Positions 51,217 through 60,639 of a stretch of DNA of 64,000 nucleotides are shown here, piece by piece. How positions within the stretch are numbered: the first letter of the stretch is position 1; every line of letters begins with the position of its first letter. The notes beneath the pieces were generated by a model. The model saw only the letters and a list, made by a program, of their open reading frames with translations. It had not been told where the DNA came from and searched no databases. Location of the stretch: positions 496,001-560,000 of the forward strand of contig NZ_JAUCBM010000001.1 in NCBI RefSeq assembly GCF_030362795.1, written 5' to 3'. Position numbers and translations under genes: made by a program. The DNA comes from Pseudochrobactrum kiredjianiae (lineage in GTDB: Bacteria; Pseudomonadota; Alphaproteobacteria; Rhizobiales; Rhizobiaceae).

Positions 51217-52863
51217 ATGGCAGGGAATGAAGCGGGTATTGCAGCAGGTGTGCGTGCACTGAAAGCGCATTGGCAGACAGTAGCCACGCAGCAGAATATG
51301 CGTACAGCTTTTGCTAATGACCCGCAGCGATTTCAGCGGTTTTCCCTTAAAATGGATGATCTTTTGCTCGACTGGTCAAAATGCCGGATCAATGATGAGA
51401 CAATGGCATTGCTCAAAGAGCTGGCTGTGGCATGCGATGTTGAAGGGCAGCGCGATGCAATGTTTGCCGGTGAGCCGATTAATAACACAGAGAATCGCGC
51501 CGTTCTGCATGTAGCTCTGCGCGCAAAACCGGATGATGTGATTGTCACCGGCGGGGAAAATGTGGTGCCGGAGGTGCAGGAGGTTCTGCACCGTATGAGC
51601 CTTTTCAGTGAGGCAATTCGTTCCGGTGATTTGGCGGGCGCAACAGGGCGCAGTATTACAGATGTGGTCAATATTGGTATCGGCGGCTCTGATCTCGGAC
51701 CAGTGATGGCAACGCTGGCACTCACGCCTTATCATGACGGGCCGAATACGCATTTTGTTTCCAATATTGATCCGTCGCATATTGCCGATACGCTGCGTGA
51801 TCTTGATCCGGAAACCACGCTGATCATTATTGCGTCGAAAACCTTCACCACGATTGAGACCATGACCAATGCTAAAACCGCCCGTCAATGGGTGGCGGAT
51901 GCTTTGGGTGAGGAGGCCGTCGGCGCTCATTTTGTGGCGGTATCCACGGCGCTTGATAAGGTGGCGGCTTTTGGTATTCAGCCGGAACGTGTTTTCGGTT
52001 TCTGGGATTGGGTCGGCGGTCGCTATTCCGTCTGGTCATCCATCGGTCTGCCTGTGATGTTGGCGATTGGCGCACAGCGTTTTAAAGAATTTCTTGCCGG
52101 TGCGCATGTTATGGACGAGCATTTCCGCTCAGCACCATTTGAGAAAAACCTGCCGATGATGCTGGGTGTGATCGGTTATTGGCACCGTGATATTTGCGGC
52201 TTTAACAGCCGTGCGATTATTCCTTACGATCAGCATCTGGCGCGTCTGCCTGCTTATTTCCAGCAGCTGGACATGGAATCCAATGGCAAAAGCGTGAAGC
52301 GTGATGGCACGCCGGTTTCTGGCGCAACCGGTCCTGTGGTCTGGGGCGAACCCGGCACCAATGGTCAGCATGCATTTTTCCAGCTGTTGCATCAGGGCAC
52401 AGATACGATTCCGTTGGAATTCATGATTGCTGTGCATAGCCATGAAACGGAACTACCGGAGCAGCACCAGATGTTGCTGGCCAATTGTCTGGCCCAGAGC
52501 GAGGCTCTGATGAAAGGCCGCACGCTGGAGGAGGCGCAGGCACAGTTGCGTGCGCGCAAAATGCCGGAAGCAGATGTGGCACGGATTGCTCCGCATCGCG
52601 TGTTCTCCGGTAATCGTCCGTCGATTACGATTATCTATGACAAGCTGACACCTTTTGCGCTTGGCCGTCTGATTGCCCTGTATGAGCATCGTGTTTTTGT
52701 TGAAGCACAACTCTTCGGTATCAATGCATTTGATCAGTGGGGCGTTGAGCTTGGCAAAGAGCTGGCAACCGAATTGCTGGATGTGGTGAGCGGTAAACAG
52801 AGCGCTGATAATCGCGATGCCTCAACACAAGGTCTGATCGCGCATCTGCGCCAGTCTCTCTGA
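51217..52863 (+). CDS. pgi: Glucose-6-phosphate isomerase
   Basis: 548 residues, glycolytic/gluconeogenic interconversion of glucose-6-phosphate and fructose-6-phosphate in the cytosol. SIS domains carry [18 protein letters not shown] and [12 protein letters not shown]; the PGI signatures [16 protein letters not shown] and the catalytic-base region [18 protein letters not shown] are intact, as is the ESNGK segment. The ATG at 51217 follows GGGAGAGA, directly downstream of a palindromic repeat. It supplies fructose-6-phosphate for the GDP-mannose enzymes at the other end of the window. Confidence 0.97.
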   Translation: MAGNEAGIAAGVRALKAHWQTVATQQNMRTAFANDPQRFQRFSLKMDDLLLDWSKCRINDETMALLKELAVACDVEGQRDAMFAGEPINNTENRAVLHVALRAKPDDVIVTGGENVVPEVQEVLHRMSLFSEAIRSGDLAGATGRSITDVVNIGIGGSDLGPVMATLALTPYHDGPNTHFVSNIDPSHIADTLRDLDPETTLIIIASKTFTTIETMTNAKTARQWVADALGEEAVGAHFVAVSTALDKVAAFGIQPERVFGFWDWVGGRYSVWSSIGLPVMLAIGAQRFKEFLAGAHVMDEHFRSAPFEKNLPMMLGVIGYWHRDICGFNSRAIIPYDQHLARLPAYFQQLDMESNGKSVKRDGTPVSGATGPVVWGEPGTNGQHAFFQLLHQGTDTIPLEFMIAVHSHETELPEQHQMLLANCLAQSEALMKGRTLEEAQAQLRARKMPEADVARIAPHRVFSGNRPSITIIYDKLTPFALGRLIALYEHRVFVEAQLFGINAFDQWGVELGKELATELLDVVSGKQSADNRDASTQGLIAHLRQSL

Positions 52864-53090
52864 GGTTTCCGACTTTCTCCGAAGACTAGTTTTGTTCTAT
52901 CCCTTTGTTTTTGCTTATTTCGTTTGGAAGTGCGTGACAATTTATTGGGATTGGTGTTCAGTGCTGAGATTGAAGCAATGGTCGCGTGTTGTGAGGGCAG
53001 CAGCGATACAGAACTTATCAGAGATAAATCTTGTAATGATGGCCGGAGCCTATGGCTGCGGCGTAATGGAAGAGTTTGGGTGGAGCAGCA

Positions 53091-54152
53091 ATGAAAACGG
53101 ATCGGATACAGTTTGCCGGTGATGTGCCGGGCATTCAGGTGGAAATGCGCGTCCTGCGGTTTGCCGGGACAAACGCAACAGCGCCAACGGCATATTTGCA
53201 ATCGTCTTTGCATGGTGCTGAATTGCCGGGGCAGGCGGCGCTGCATTTTCTGATTCCGATGTTGCAAAAAGCTGCTGATGAAGGACGGATTAAAGGTGAT
53301 ATCACGCTTGTGCCGCAGGCCAATCCGGTGGCTTCCAATCAGTGGCAGAGCCATCAGCATCTCGGCCGGTTCGACTTTTTCTCCGGTGTGAATTTCAACC
53401 GCAATTTCCCGTTGCTCGAAGATTTTGACACGTCTGCATTGCCGCAGCCTGATGCACCGGTTTCACTGGATAAACGCATCAAGGCGATGCTGGTTCGTCT
53501 GGCGTTGAAGCATGAGATCGTGCTCGATCTGCATTGTGATGATGAGAGCGAAAATTATCTCTATGTGCATGAGGATTATGCGGAAGATCTGCGCGATCTG
53601 GCAACGGCGCTGCGTTCAACGGCCATTCTTGCGGGTGATTCAACTGTCAGTGCTGCTTTTGAAGAAGCTTGCGTTAATCCGCTGCTGCACATGAAAGCGA
53701 CGGATCGCGACATGCGCCGCCGCGCTGTGACAACGGTTGAATTCCGCGGTCTCAATGATGTTAATCCGGCAACCGGTCTGGCTGATGCAGAAGGGCTTTA
53801 CCGCTTCCTCGTGCATCGCGGCGTTGTGGTTGATGCTTCCAGTCAGTTGGGTGAACCGTTCAACGGGCCGATTGCACCTTTCTCCCGCGTGGAAATGATC
53901 CGTGCACCGCAAGGCGGTATGGTGCTGTATCATGTGGCACTAGGCGATATTGTTAAAAAAGACGACCTTTTGGCTGTGATTGTGCCCGTTCCGGGCGAGC
54001 CGGAATATGATATTAAACTATACGCACCGCAGGCCGGACGCGTTTTAACGCATCGCAGTTTGCGCTATTTGCGCCGCGGTGATGATGTGATGAAGCTGAT
54101 CGGTGATGAGCCGTCAGTCCAAGCTAAACCTGCCGGTTCACTGGAGGCATAA
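53091..54152 (+). CDS. Succinylglutamate desuccinylase / aspartoacylase family hydrolase
   Basis: 353 residues, zinc carboxypeptidase-like fold. Zinc ligands in QSSLHGAELPG (HxxE) and a third histidine in VLDLHCDDE; NFNRNFP binds the substrate carboxylate. The C-terminus is a beta-barrel of lipoyl-like shape (GGMVLYHVALGDIVKKDDLL). The family removes acyl groups from N-acyl amino acids or, in DoeB-type members, N-acetyl diaminobutyrate; the substrate here is unknown. ATG 53091 follows GGGTGGAG. Its stop overlaps by one base the start of the HAD phosphatase gene, so the two are one operon. Confidence 0.85.
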   Translation: MKTDRIQFAGDVPGIQVEMRVLRFAGTNATAPTAYLQSSLHGAELPGQAALHFLIPMLQKAADEGRIKGDITLVPQANPVASNQWQSHQHLGRFDFFSGVNFNRNFPLLEDFDTSALPQPDAPVSLDKRIKAMLVRLALKHEIVLDLHCDDESENYLYVHEDYAEDLRDLATALRSTAILAGDSTVSAAFEEACVNPLLHMKATDRDMRRRAVTTVEFRGLNDVNPATGLADAEGLYRFLVHRGVVVDASSQLGEPFNGPIAPFSRVEMIRAPQGGMVLYHVALGDIVKKDDLLAVIVPVPGEPEYDIKLYAPQAGRVLTHRSLRYLRRGDDVMKLIGDEPSVQAKPAGSLEA

Positions 54153-54892
54153 TGTCTGAAACTGTAGCAGTGCCGTCCGGCTCTGAAAAAGCAATCCGTG
54201 CTATTCTTTTTGACAAGGATGGCACGCTGGTTGATTTCAACAGGACCTGGTATTCCATTTCCTGTGAACTGGCCAGACGCTCTGCTGCCGGTGATGATGT
54301 GCTTGCAAAATCCCTGCTGGATGCCGGTGGTTATGATGCGGGGGCGGAAAAATTCCGCGCGAATTCTGTGATTGCCGCCGGTACAGTTGAAGATATTGTT
54401 GCGCTCTGGCATCCGCAGGATACGGATGCACAGCGCCGCGCACGCGTAGCGGAATATGATGTTTACGGCGTTGAAGAAGGTGCAAAACAGGCTGTTGCCG
54501 TTGAAGCCCTGAGCCAGACATTGCAGGCACTGAAACAGGCCGGTTTTATCTTAGGCATTGCCACCAATGATTCCGAGGCCGGTGCCCGTGCAACGGCAGA
54601 AGCTTTGGGGATCAGCAGTCTGTTCTCCGGTTTTATTGGCTATGACACGGCAGCGCGCGCCAAGCCTTATGCCGATCCGCTGTTGCATTTTGCGGAGGCG
54701 GTTGGCGTAGCACCGGAGCAGGTGGCCATGGTTGGCGACAATCCGCATGATATGGAATGTGCCAGAGCGGCTAAGGCCGGTCTGGCCGTCGGTGTGCTCA
54801 CAGGAAACAGCCCGCGTGAGGTACTGGAACCGCTGGCGGATATTGTTTTGCCATCTATCGCGGATTTGCCGGCTTATCTGGCCGGGAAATAA
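54152..54892 (+). CDS. HAD-superfamily phosphatase, Gph-like
   Basis: 246 residues. HAD motif I LFDKDGTLVDF with nucleophile aspartate (DxD form DKDGT), motif II IATNDSE, motif III lysine in AKPYADPLLHFA and motif IV VGDNPHDMECARAA; an alpha-helical cap between residues 25 and 110. Resembles phosphoglycolate phosphatase but with the FDKDGT signature, so substrate is open. Start ATG overlaps the preceding stop (TAATG), implying co-translation with the acylase-like hydrolase; a terminator follows at 54913. Confidence 0.88.
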   Translation: MSETVAVPSGSEKAIRAILFDKDGTLVDFNRTWYSISCELARRSAAGDDVLAKSLLDAGGYDAGAEKFRANSVIAAGTVEDIVALWHPQDTDAQRRARVAEYDVYGVEEGAKQAVAVEALSQTLQALKQAGFILGIATNDSEAGARATAEALGISSLFSGFIGYDTAARAKPYADPLLHFAEAVGVAPEQVAMVGDNPHDMECARAAKAGLAVGVLTGNSPREVLEPLADIVLPSIADLPAYLAGK

Positions 54893-54912
54893 TTTCTGAG
54901 ATCAAAAATGAT

Positions 54913-54942
54913 AAAGGCCGGTAATTGCACCGGCCTTTTATT
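54913..54942. terminator. Terminator between HAD gene and secreted protein gene
   Basis: AAAGGCCGGT-AATTGC-ACCGGCCTTT, ten-base perfect stem followed by TATTTTATT; serves both convergent genes. Confidence 0.88.
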
Positions 54943-55347
54943 TTATTCAGGCATAACCTTGATTGTTATGTAGCCTTTATAAATCTGTACGAAAACCAGC
55001 GGGGTGCCGTTAATAATCGCAGCACTTGCTTCATCGCTGATACGGCTATTGGCAATCAATGTGCCGATCAAAGCGCGGTTTTCTTTAATGGCGAAAAAGT
55101 AATCGAGATTATCTTCATGGTCGCGGCGACCCAATGCATAAACATTGGCACGATCTTGCTGGATAATTCCTTCCACCTTTGTCAGGGGATTGCCTGATGA
55201 GTTGAAATGATCCTGCTTACTCAGTCTTGCATAATATGAATCAATCGACTTTTCCTGCGCAAAACCATTGTTACTAATCAGTAACGGGCAGAGCAGAGCC
55301 GCTGCGGATGCCAGCTTACTCAATCGGCTTCGGTTGTTTCTGTTCAT
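54943..55347 (-). CDS. Small secreted protein, function unknown
   Basis: 134 residues with a Sec signal peptide (basic start NRNNRSRLSK, hydrophobic LASAAALLCPLLI, likely cleavage after NNGFA). The mature part of ~104 residues is predicted alpha/beta and contains QDRANVYALGRRDHEDNLDY; no family is recognised and there are no cysteines. ATG 55347 follows AGGA at twelve bases; the frame is open 12 codons further up. Probably periplasmic. Confidence 0.7.
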   Translation of the reverse strand: MNRNNRSRLSKLASAAALLCPLLISNNGFAQEKSIDSYYARLSKQDHFNSSGNPLTKVEGIIQQDRANVYALGRRDHEDNLDYFFAIKENRALIGTLIANSRISDEASAAIINGTPLVFVQIYKGYITIKVMPE

Positions 55348-55397
55348 ATTGCTGTATTCCTGGTTGTCAGCCTCATCCGGCATAGAATGCGATAGCT

Positions 55398-55460
55398 TAG
55401 AGCATAATTTTAGTGTGTTAGAGCGACCTTAGCGTACCAAGTCTTGCACACGGCGCTCTA
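55398..55460. repeat. Mosaic palindromic repeat, copy 5, shortened
   Basis: 63 bp in opposite orientation: TAGAGCATAATTTTAGTG, then TTAGAGCGACCTTAGCG ... CACACGGCGCTCTA. The middle of the AGAGCATAATT hairpin is deleted. It ends two bases before the stop codon of the DUF4344 gene. Confidence 0.8.
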
Positions 55461-55461
55461 A

Positions 55462-57519
55462 TCATTTGAGCTGCACCGTTGGCAGTCCGTTGGCAATCCA
55501 AGCCTCAAGTCCCCCGCGATACCAATAGGTAGGCCAGCCCAGAGTGCTTGTTCGCAGAGCCGCATTATAGGACGAGCGTTCATTCATGCTCTGGCCGAAA
55601 AACACCACGGCAAAATCGCGTTGCCCTTTGGTTTTGTCCATCAGCCATTGATCAAGAGCGGTTTGGAAGCGGTCTGTCGTACTGCCATCCGTACCGGCAT
55701 CGGCCAAAGAATAAGCCTCCGGCAGCGTTTCCCGTGAGCCGCTGGTATCGATGAGAATAACGTTTTTCTCGGTCTTCAGCAGGTCAACCAGATCAACGGT
55801 TTTAATCACTTTTGCTTTTTTGATATAATTCGGTGTTGCGCCTTTATAAGGAGCGGGGAATAACCGAACTGTCGAAGGAATCCCCAGTTCTTCCAGTTCA
55901 TCAAAGCGGCCGGTTGCGGGCGCTGTCGTTTGGGCAGGAGGGGCGCTGCCGGTATCATTGCCGCCTGTGGTGGCAACAGGTGTTGTGCCGGTTTCGGGCG
56001 CCGCTATATTGCCGCCGACGGTTTTCATCTCAATGTCAGAGATCATCACGGCCAGATGCTCAATCAGATCATAGCACATGGTAACAGAACCTTCGCTCGG
56101 GCTGTACCATGCATTGAGCTGGCCACAATCTTTAAAGGTGATCTGCAGCGGGCGGGGCAATACATAAGTTTGACCAAGGCGCTTGATATAGCCTTTAAGG
56201 CCGCCTGAGAGGTGGTTTGCCAAAAGATTACCGACGCGTCTCTGCGATGGCTCAAAGGCGATGCTAATTTCAGCGCCGGGCGCATTTGCAGGCAGTTCAC
56301 CATCCGGATGCCATGAATCGACACGGGTATGCGGCGCTAAAATCCGGCGCCATGCACGGTTTTGCTTGTTAAACTCATCACCACAGCGGGCTTTGGTACG
56401 TTCTTCCAGTCCCACGCTTTGGGCAACGGATTCAAACACGCCCGGATTGCCGCCATACATGATGCAGAACATGTTGCGGAAGCGTTTAAGATCTGCGGTA
56501 TGTTCATCCTGCCAAGGGGAGGAGCCTGCGCCTTTCATTTCTGACAATTTGCCGCTGTAATACCATTGCAGAGCGGCGTAAGTGGCAGCGCCGTTGGCAA
56601 TGTCATTCACTTCTTTATTGCTGTCCGGATACATTGTCGGCTCGACAATTTGTAATGCAGCATAAACATCAACGGCATCTTCTTCAGGGCCGGTGGACGG
56701 TAATTGCAATTCACCAATCAGAGCATGACCGAATTCATGCATCAGGATACTTTGTACCAACCCCATATAAACGGAAATCAGACGCACTGTGTCATTGCCA
56801 AATTCAGGCAGTGGCCCTGCACCTGGCGTGGAGTTATCCACGCCAGAACCAGAACCAGAACCGGAACCGGAAGCCGGTGTGGTTTGAGCGGTGCCGCCGG
56901 TCTCTGTGCGAGGCGGTAATTGTGTGTTCAGATTGGAATCAATATTAAAGCCGGTAATCGCAAATGTACCGATATCATAAGCCATGATACCGATTTCAGA
57001 ACCGAGAGCAGGGATGTCGCTGATCTCACCGACTTTCTGGTCATTGAAGAGGAAACGGGCAGCGCCCGGTACTTCGATAATTTTTACGATATCTGAGCCG
57101 TCAAGTTTGGCGAGATTAGGAACGGACGCAATATTGTGACGTTTTTCGCCCTCAGTACAAAACAGGTTAACTGTTTTATTGGCTGAAATCTCCAGAAGGC
57201 AAATGCTCTTTTGGGCGCGATTACTGAGGGTAACGCCGACCGAGGCATTGGGCTTATCAGAATAAACCCCAAGTGCTGCGCTGGTGATACGGCCGGATTC
57301 CGGCGGCACACCGACATGTACCGAAAGCGATTGCTCACTTTGGCTGACTGTGAAATTTTGCAGCATGAACCAGCCGTCCTGCTGTTTTGCATTCCAGCCT
57401 TTGAGGAGCTGGCTTTTTACCGTATCCGCGAGCGGGCCAAGCTGTTTTTCAAACTCTGCATGTGCAGAAGACCCCAAAAGCACCAGAGAAACGAAGACAG
57501 CAGCGCCGCGTAAGAACAT
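55462..57519 (-). CDS. Secreted DUF4344 metallopeptidase with rhodanese-like tail
   Basis: 685 residues. A signal peptide (FLRGAAVFVSLVLLGSSAHA) leads to an N-terminal beta-sandwich, a SGSGSGSGSG linker (about 214-223), and a DUF4344 zinc-peptidase domain whose LMHEFGHALIGEL is the HExxH motif (HEFGH), with GPEEDAVD as a likely third ligand. After a second low-complexity linker (GTTPVATTGGNDTGS) comes a rhodanese-like fold (about 580-680: VILIDTSGSRETLPEAYSL, GWPTYWYRGGLEAWIANGLPTV). The rhodanese catalytic cysteine loop is replaced by VVFFGQSMNERSS, so it is not a working sulfurtransferase. The Gly-Ser linker is encoded by a six-base repeat. Confidence 0.8.
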   Translation of the reverse strand: MFLRGAAVFVSLVLLGSSAHAEFEKQLGPLADTVKSQLLKGWNAKQQDGWFMLQNFTVSQSEQSLSVHVGVPPESGRITSAALGVYSDKPNASVGVTLSNRAQKSICLLEISANKTVNLFCTEGEKRHNIASVPNLAKLDGSDIVKIIEVPGAARFLFNDQKVGEISDIPALGSEIGIMAYDIGTFAITGFNIDSNLNTQLPPRTETGGTAQTTPASGSGSGSGSGVDNSTPGAGPLPEFGNDTVRLISVYMGLVQSILMHEFGHALIGELQLPSTGPEEDAVDVYAALQIVEPTMYPDSNKEVNDIANGAATYAALQWYYSGKLSEMKGAGSSPWQDEHTADLKRFRNMFCIMYGGNPGVFESVAQSVGLEERTKARCGDEFNKQNRAWRRILAPHTRVDSWHPDGELPANAPGAEISIAFEPSQRRVGNLLANHLSGGLKGYIKRLGQTYVLPRPLQITFKDCGQLNAWYSPSEGSVTMCYDLIEHLAVMISDIEMKTVGGNIAAPETGTTPVATTGGNDTGSAPPAQTTAPATGRFDELEELGIPSTVRLFPAPYKGATPNYIKKAKVIKTVDLVDLLKTEKNVILIDTSGSRETLPEAYSLADAGTDGSTTDRFQTALDQWLMDKTKGQRDFAVVFFGQSMNERSSYNAALRTSTLGWPTYWYRGGLEAWIANGLPTVQLK

Positions 57520-57805
57520 TTCTATTTTCCTGTTATCTCAATTTCGGGGGGCTTCTTATCAAGTGAAGCAGAACAACCGCTTTGCCTTATTGCTCAGATG
57601 CTGTTTTGGACGAAACCGGTTCCCGTTTTTAAAATAAATTTCGCTATACAGAAAGATAGTAATATCCGGATATTTGTTAATTTGCCTCGGTTTAATTGCA
57701 GCAGCGAGACCGGAAGGTGATTGACAGGCGTTCAGTGTTGCTCATCGGAAACATATTTCCGAAGTTACATGCTCAACCTTAGTGCGCCTGATGGGGCGCT
57801 GCGCT

Positions 57806-57839
57806 CGAATGCCGGCAAAACAGGTTTTACCGGCATTCG
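57806..57839. terminator. Strong hairpin in the fadD-peptidase gap
   Basis: CGAATGCCGG / CCGGCATTCG with inner AAAAC / GTTTT pairs, about fifteen paired bases. It is the second hairpin downstream of fadD on the minus strand. Confidence 0.5.
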
Positions 57840-57852
57840 TTTACAGAAATGG

Positions 57853-57882
57853 CTTATCTCGATGACAGCTATCGGAGATAAG
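57853..57882 (-). terminator. Terminator-like hairpin just after fadD
   Basis: CTTATCTCGAT ... ATCGGAGATAAG, eleven pairs with one bulge, six bases beyond the fadD stop. Confidence 0.6.
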
Positions 57883-57887
57883 ATAGG

Positions 57888-60065
57888 TTACCGCAATTCG
57901 CGGCGCAGAATCTTACCGACATTGCTTTTCGGCAGACTGTCACGGAACTCAATCATACGCGGACGTTTATAATTGGTTAGGCGCTCAGAACAGAAAGCTT
58001 TCAAGGCCTCTTCTGTCAGTTCCGGATCGCGACGTACAACATAGAGTTTGACCACCTCGCCGGAATGTTCATTGGCGATGCCGATGGCTGCCGCTTCCAC
58101 CACTCCCGGATGTTCGGCAGCAACTTCTTCAATCTCATTCGGATAGACATTGAAGCCGGAGACAAGGATCATATCTTTTTTGCGGTCAACAATTTTGGTG
58201 AAACCGCGTTCATTCATGAAGCCCATATCACCAGTCCGGAAGAAGCTGTCAGCGAAAACGGCTTTGGAGGTTTCGTCCGGCCGGTTCCAATAGCCTTTCA
58301 TGACCTGAGGGCCGCGAACACAAATCTCACCTACATCCCCCAGTGGTACATTATGGCCATCATCATCGCGGATCGCGACGTCAGAACCGGGAATCGGCAG
58401 GCCGATTGTGCCTGAAAATTCCGTGGCATTGAGCACATTGGCGGTGGCAACCGGCGAGGTTTCAGACAGACCATAGCCTTCTGTAATCAGGCATCCGGTC
58501 ATTTTCTCCCAGCGCTCAGCTACAGGTCGTTGAACGGCCATACCGCCGCCAAGAGTGAAGATCAGCGGTTTGAAATCAAGTTTACGGAAATCCGCATTTT
58601 CCATCAGGGCATTGAACAAGGTATTGAGTCCGGGGAAAATATGGAACGGCGCTTTTTGCAGGTCTTTTACAAAAGCCGGAATATCACGCGGGTTAGGGAT
58701 CAGCACATTGCACGCACCTTGCTGGATACCCATCATCGCATTCACGGTCAGCGCGAAGATATGATAGAGTGGTAAAGCGCAGACATAATTGATGTTTTCA
58801 GGGCGACCCTTGACCTGAAATGCAACGTCGAGCCACAGGCGCATCTGCTCCACATTGGCAATAATATTGCTATGCATCAACATGGCACCCTTGGAGATGC
58901 CGGTTGTGCCGCCGGTATATTGCAGGAAGGCCAGATCATCAGGTGCAATGCTGACCGGTTTGAAACTCTGTTTTGCACCCGCAGCCAGTGCGGATTTGAA
59001 GCTGCTATATGCCGGAATATTCCATGCAGGCACCATCTTCTTGACACGACGCACAACGAAATTGATCACTGCGCCTTTGAGCCCGTACATATCGCCCATG
59101 GTGGCGACCAGCACATGCTTGACAGGAGAGTTCGGCAGGACTTTTTGCAGTGTATGGGCAAAATTCTCAAGAATGATGATCGCTTTAGCACCGGCATCAT
59201 TCAGCTGATGTTCGAGCTCGCGCGGTGTGTAGAGCGGGTTGACGTTTACAACCACCAGACCGGCACGTAAAATTGCAGTAATTGCTACAGGATATTGCAG
59301 TACATTCGGCATCATCACGGCAACGCGGTCGCCTTTAACCAGTCCGCGTGATTGCAGCCATGCAGCCAGTGCTTCGGATTTTTCATCCAGTTCCCGATAA
59401 GACAGGGATTTGTCCATGCAGGTGAAAGCAGGGCGGTCTGCATATTTCTTGCAGGAGGTGTGGATCAAATCCGCAATCGACTGATAGGGAGACGGCTCCA
59501 GCGTGTGGGCTACCCCTTGCGGATAACTGTTGAGCCATGGTTTTGCATCATAAGGGCTGACAGTGACAACCGATTTGGCTGCTGGTGCTGTAGCTTTTGT
59601 TGCGGATACAGGCTTTTTCTTCTCCGCACTCACGGCTTTGGTTGCCGGTTTAACGCTGGCAGTTTCAGGTGCAGATTTTGGCTTTGCCGCTTTCACCGGC
59701 TTTGCGGCAGTAGCTTTAGCTTTTTCCGCCGGTTTTGCTGTTGCTGCTTTTGCAGGCTTTTTCGCTTCTTTTAACGCAACGACAGGCTTATCAGTCGCTT
59801 GCGTTTTGACAGTCTTTTTAGCCGGAGATTTCTTGACCGTAGCAGCCGCCTTTGTTGCGACCTCTGCCACCCCAGACTTCACGGCTACAACCGGAGCTGT
59901 TTCTTTTTTAACGGTAGTCTTCGTGGTTTTTGTAGCCGGAGTACTCTTTACAGCCGTTTCTTTAACCAGTTTTGCAGCGGCAGGTTTTGCCGTTGCTGTC
60001 GCGGTTTTCTTAACTGCGCTTTTTGGTGCAGCGGTTTTGGCATTCGCATCACTTGAACGTGTCAT
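57888..60065 (-). CDS. fadD: Long-chain acyl-CoA synthetase with histone-H1-like N-terminal tail
   Basis: 725 residues. From about 170 on it is a FadD: PLSYRELDEKSEALAAWL-type start of the adenylating domain, the AMP-binding loop LQYTGGTTGISKGAM, EGYGLSETSPVA, FFRTGDMGFM, KDMILVSGFNVYPNEIEEV and the C-terminal lysine in PKSNVGKILRREL. It activates fatty acids to acyl-CoA for beta-oxidation or lipids. The first ~165 residues are an unusual lysine/alanine/proline/threonine tail (AAPKSAVKKTATATAKPAAA and many similar AKPA/KKTV repeats), like histone H1 or PhaF. ATG 60065 behind GGGAGGCAGA makes the tail part of the protein. A short upstream extension (MAYADTT...) is also open. Confidence 0.92.
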   Translation of the reverse strand: MTRSSDANAKTAAPKSAVKKTATATAKPAAAKLVKETAVKSTPATKTTKTTVKKETAPVVAVKSGVAEVATKAAATVKKSPAKKTVKTQATDKPVVALKEAKKPAKAATAKPAEKAKATAAKPVKAAKPKSAPETASVKPATKAVSAEKKKPVSATKATAPAAKSVVTVSPYDAKPWLNSYPQGVAHTLEPSPYQSIADLIHTSCKKYADRPAFTCMDKSLSYRELDEKSEALAAWLQSRGLVKGDRVAVMMPNVLQYPVAITAILRAGLVVVNVNPLYTPRELEHQLNDAGAKAIIILENFAHTLQKVLPNSPVKHVLVATMGDMYGLKGAVINFVVRRVKKMVPAWNIPAYSSFKSALAAGAKQSFKPVSIAPDDLAFLQYTGGTTGISKGAMLMHSNIIANVEQMRLWLDVAFQVKGRPENINYVCALPLYHIFALTVNAMMGIQQGACNVLIPNPRDIPAFVKDLQKAPFHIFPGLNTLFNALMENADFRKLDFKPLIFTLGGGMAVQRPVAERWEKMTGCLITEGYGLSETSPVATANVLNATEFSGTIGLPIPGSDVAIRDDDGHNVPLGDVGEICVRGPQVMKGYWNRPDETSKAVFADSFFRTGDMGFMNERGFTKIVDRKKDMILVSGFNVYPNEIEEVAAEHPGVVEAAAIGIANEHSGEVVKLYVVRRDPELTEEALKAFCSERLTNYKRPRMIEFRDSLPKSNVGKILRRELR

Positions 60066-60423
60066 TCTGCCTCCCAGAATTCCTGTTGTGTCGGCATATG
60101 CCACCGGAATGTTTCCGGTTTACCGGTCTTCCTCGCTAAGACCGCTCTGCCAACAACTTAAACAAGATTATGCCGATATCAACATCCGGCACAAGGTTTC
60201 CATTGACGTAAACGTAAATTTTTTATCAGGCTGTGTATTTGCTTAAACCGCAGGTAATAAATGTAATGCTGTAAGGCAAAGAACTGCCTGCTGTCTTATA
60301 ATGTGTTGCTGGCAATATTATTCCTGTCGAAGTCATTGTGTGAAACAACAAACCTGTAAGCCCCCTATAAAAGTAAAAAATCTCAGTTTAATTGCGTTGT
60401 GCTAAAATAATATGTCTTCTGAT
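60066..60423. other. Divergent promoter gap fadD / cbs, no gene seen
   Basis: No open frame with a start signal. It holds the fadD promoter; CCGGAATG-TTT-CCGG near 60103-60118 is the only small dyad. Confidence 0.4.
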
Positions 60424-60530
60424 TTAGAGCGTAATCCCTTAAATTTGGATCAGTTAAGCAAAGAATTATGCTCTGATTTTACTGTGTTAGAGCTATCTTT
60501 GTTTGCCAAGTCTGGCACACGCCGCTCTAG
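60424..60530. repeat. Mosaic palindromic repeat, copy 6
   Basis: 107 bp, inverted orientation: TAGAGCGTAATCCCTTAAATT ... AAGAATTATGCTCT, then TTAGAGCTATCTTTG ... TGGCACACGCCGCTCTAG. Located 110 bases before cbs. Confidence 0.8.
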
Positions 60531-60639
60531 TGATAAAACACTATGCATATATGAACTTTAATCAAAGTGACTGACTTGATAAAATCGCAGATATATCGGG
60601 TCTTACACAGCATTATGAGCTGTAAAGGAGCCCATAGCA

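Noticed and set aside
59563-60246. 227-codon alanine/phenylalanine-rich frame on the plus strand opposite the fadD tail
   Set aside because: Mirror of the lysine/alanine repeat tail; hydrophobic runs such as FAAVALAFSAGFAV arise from the complementary codons.
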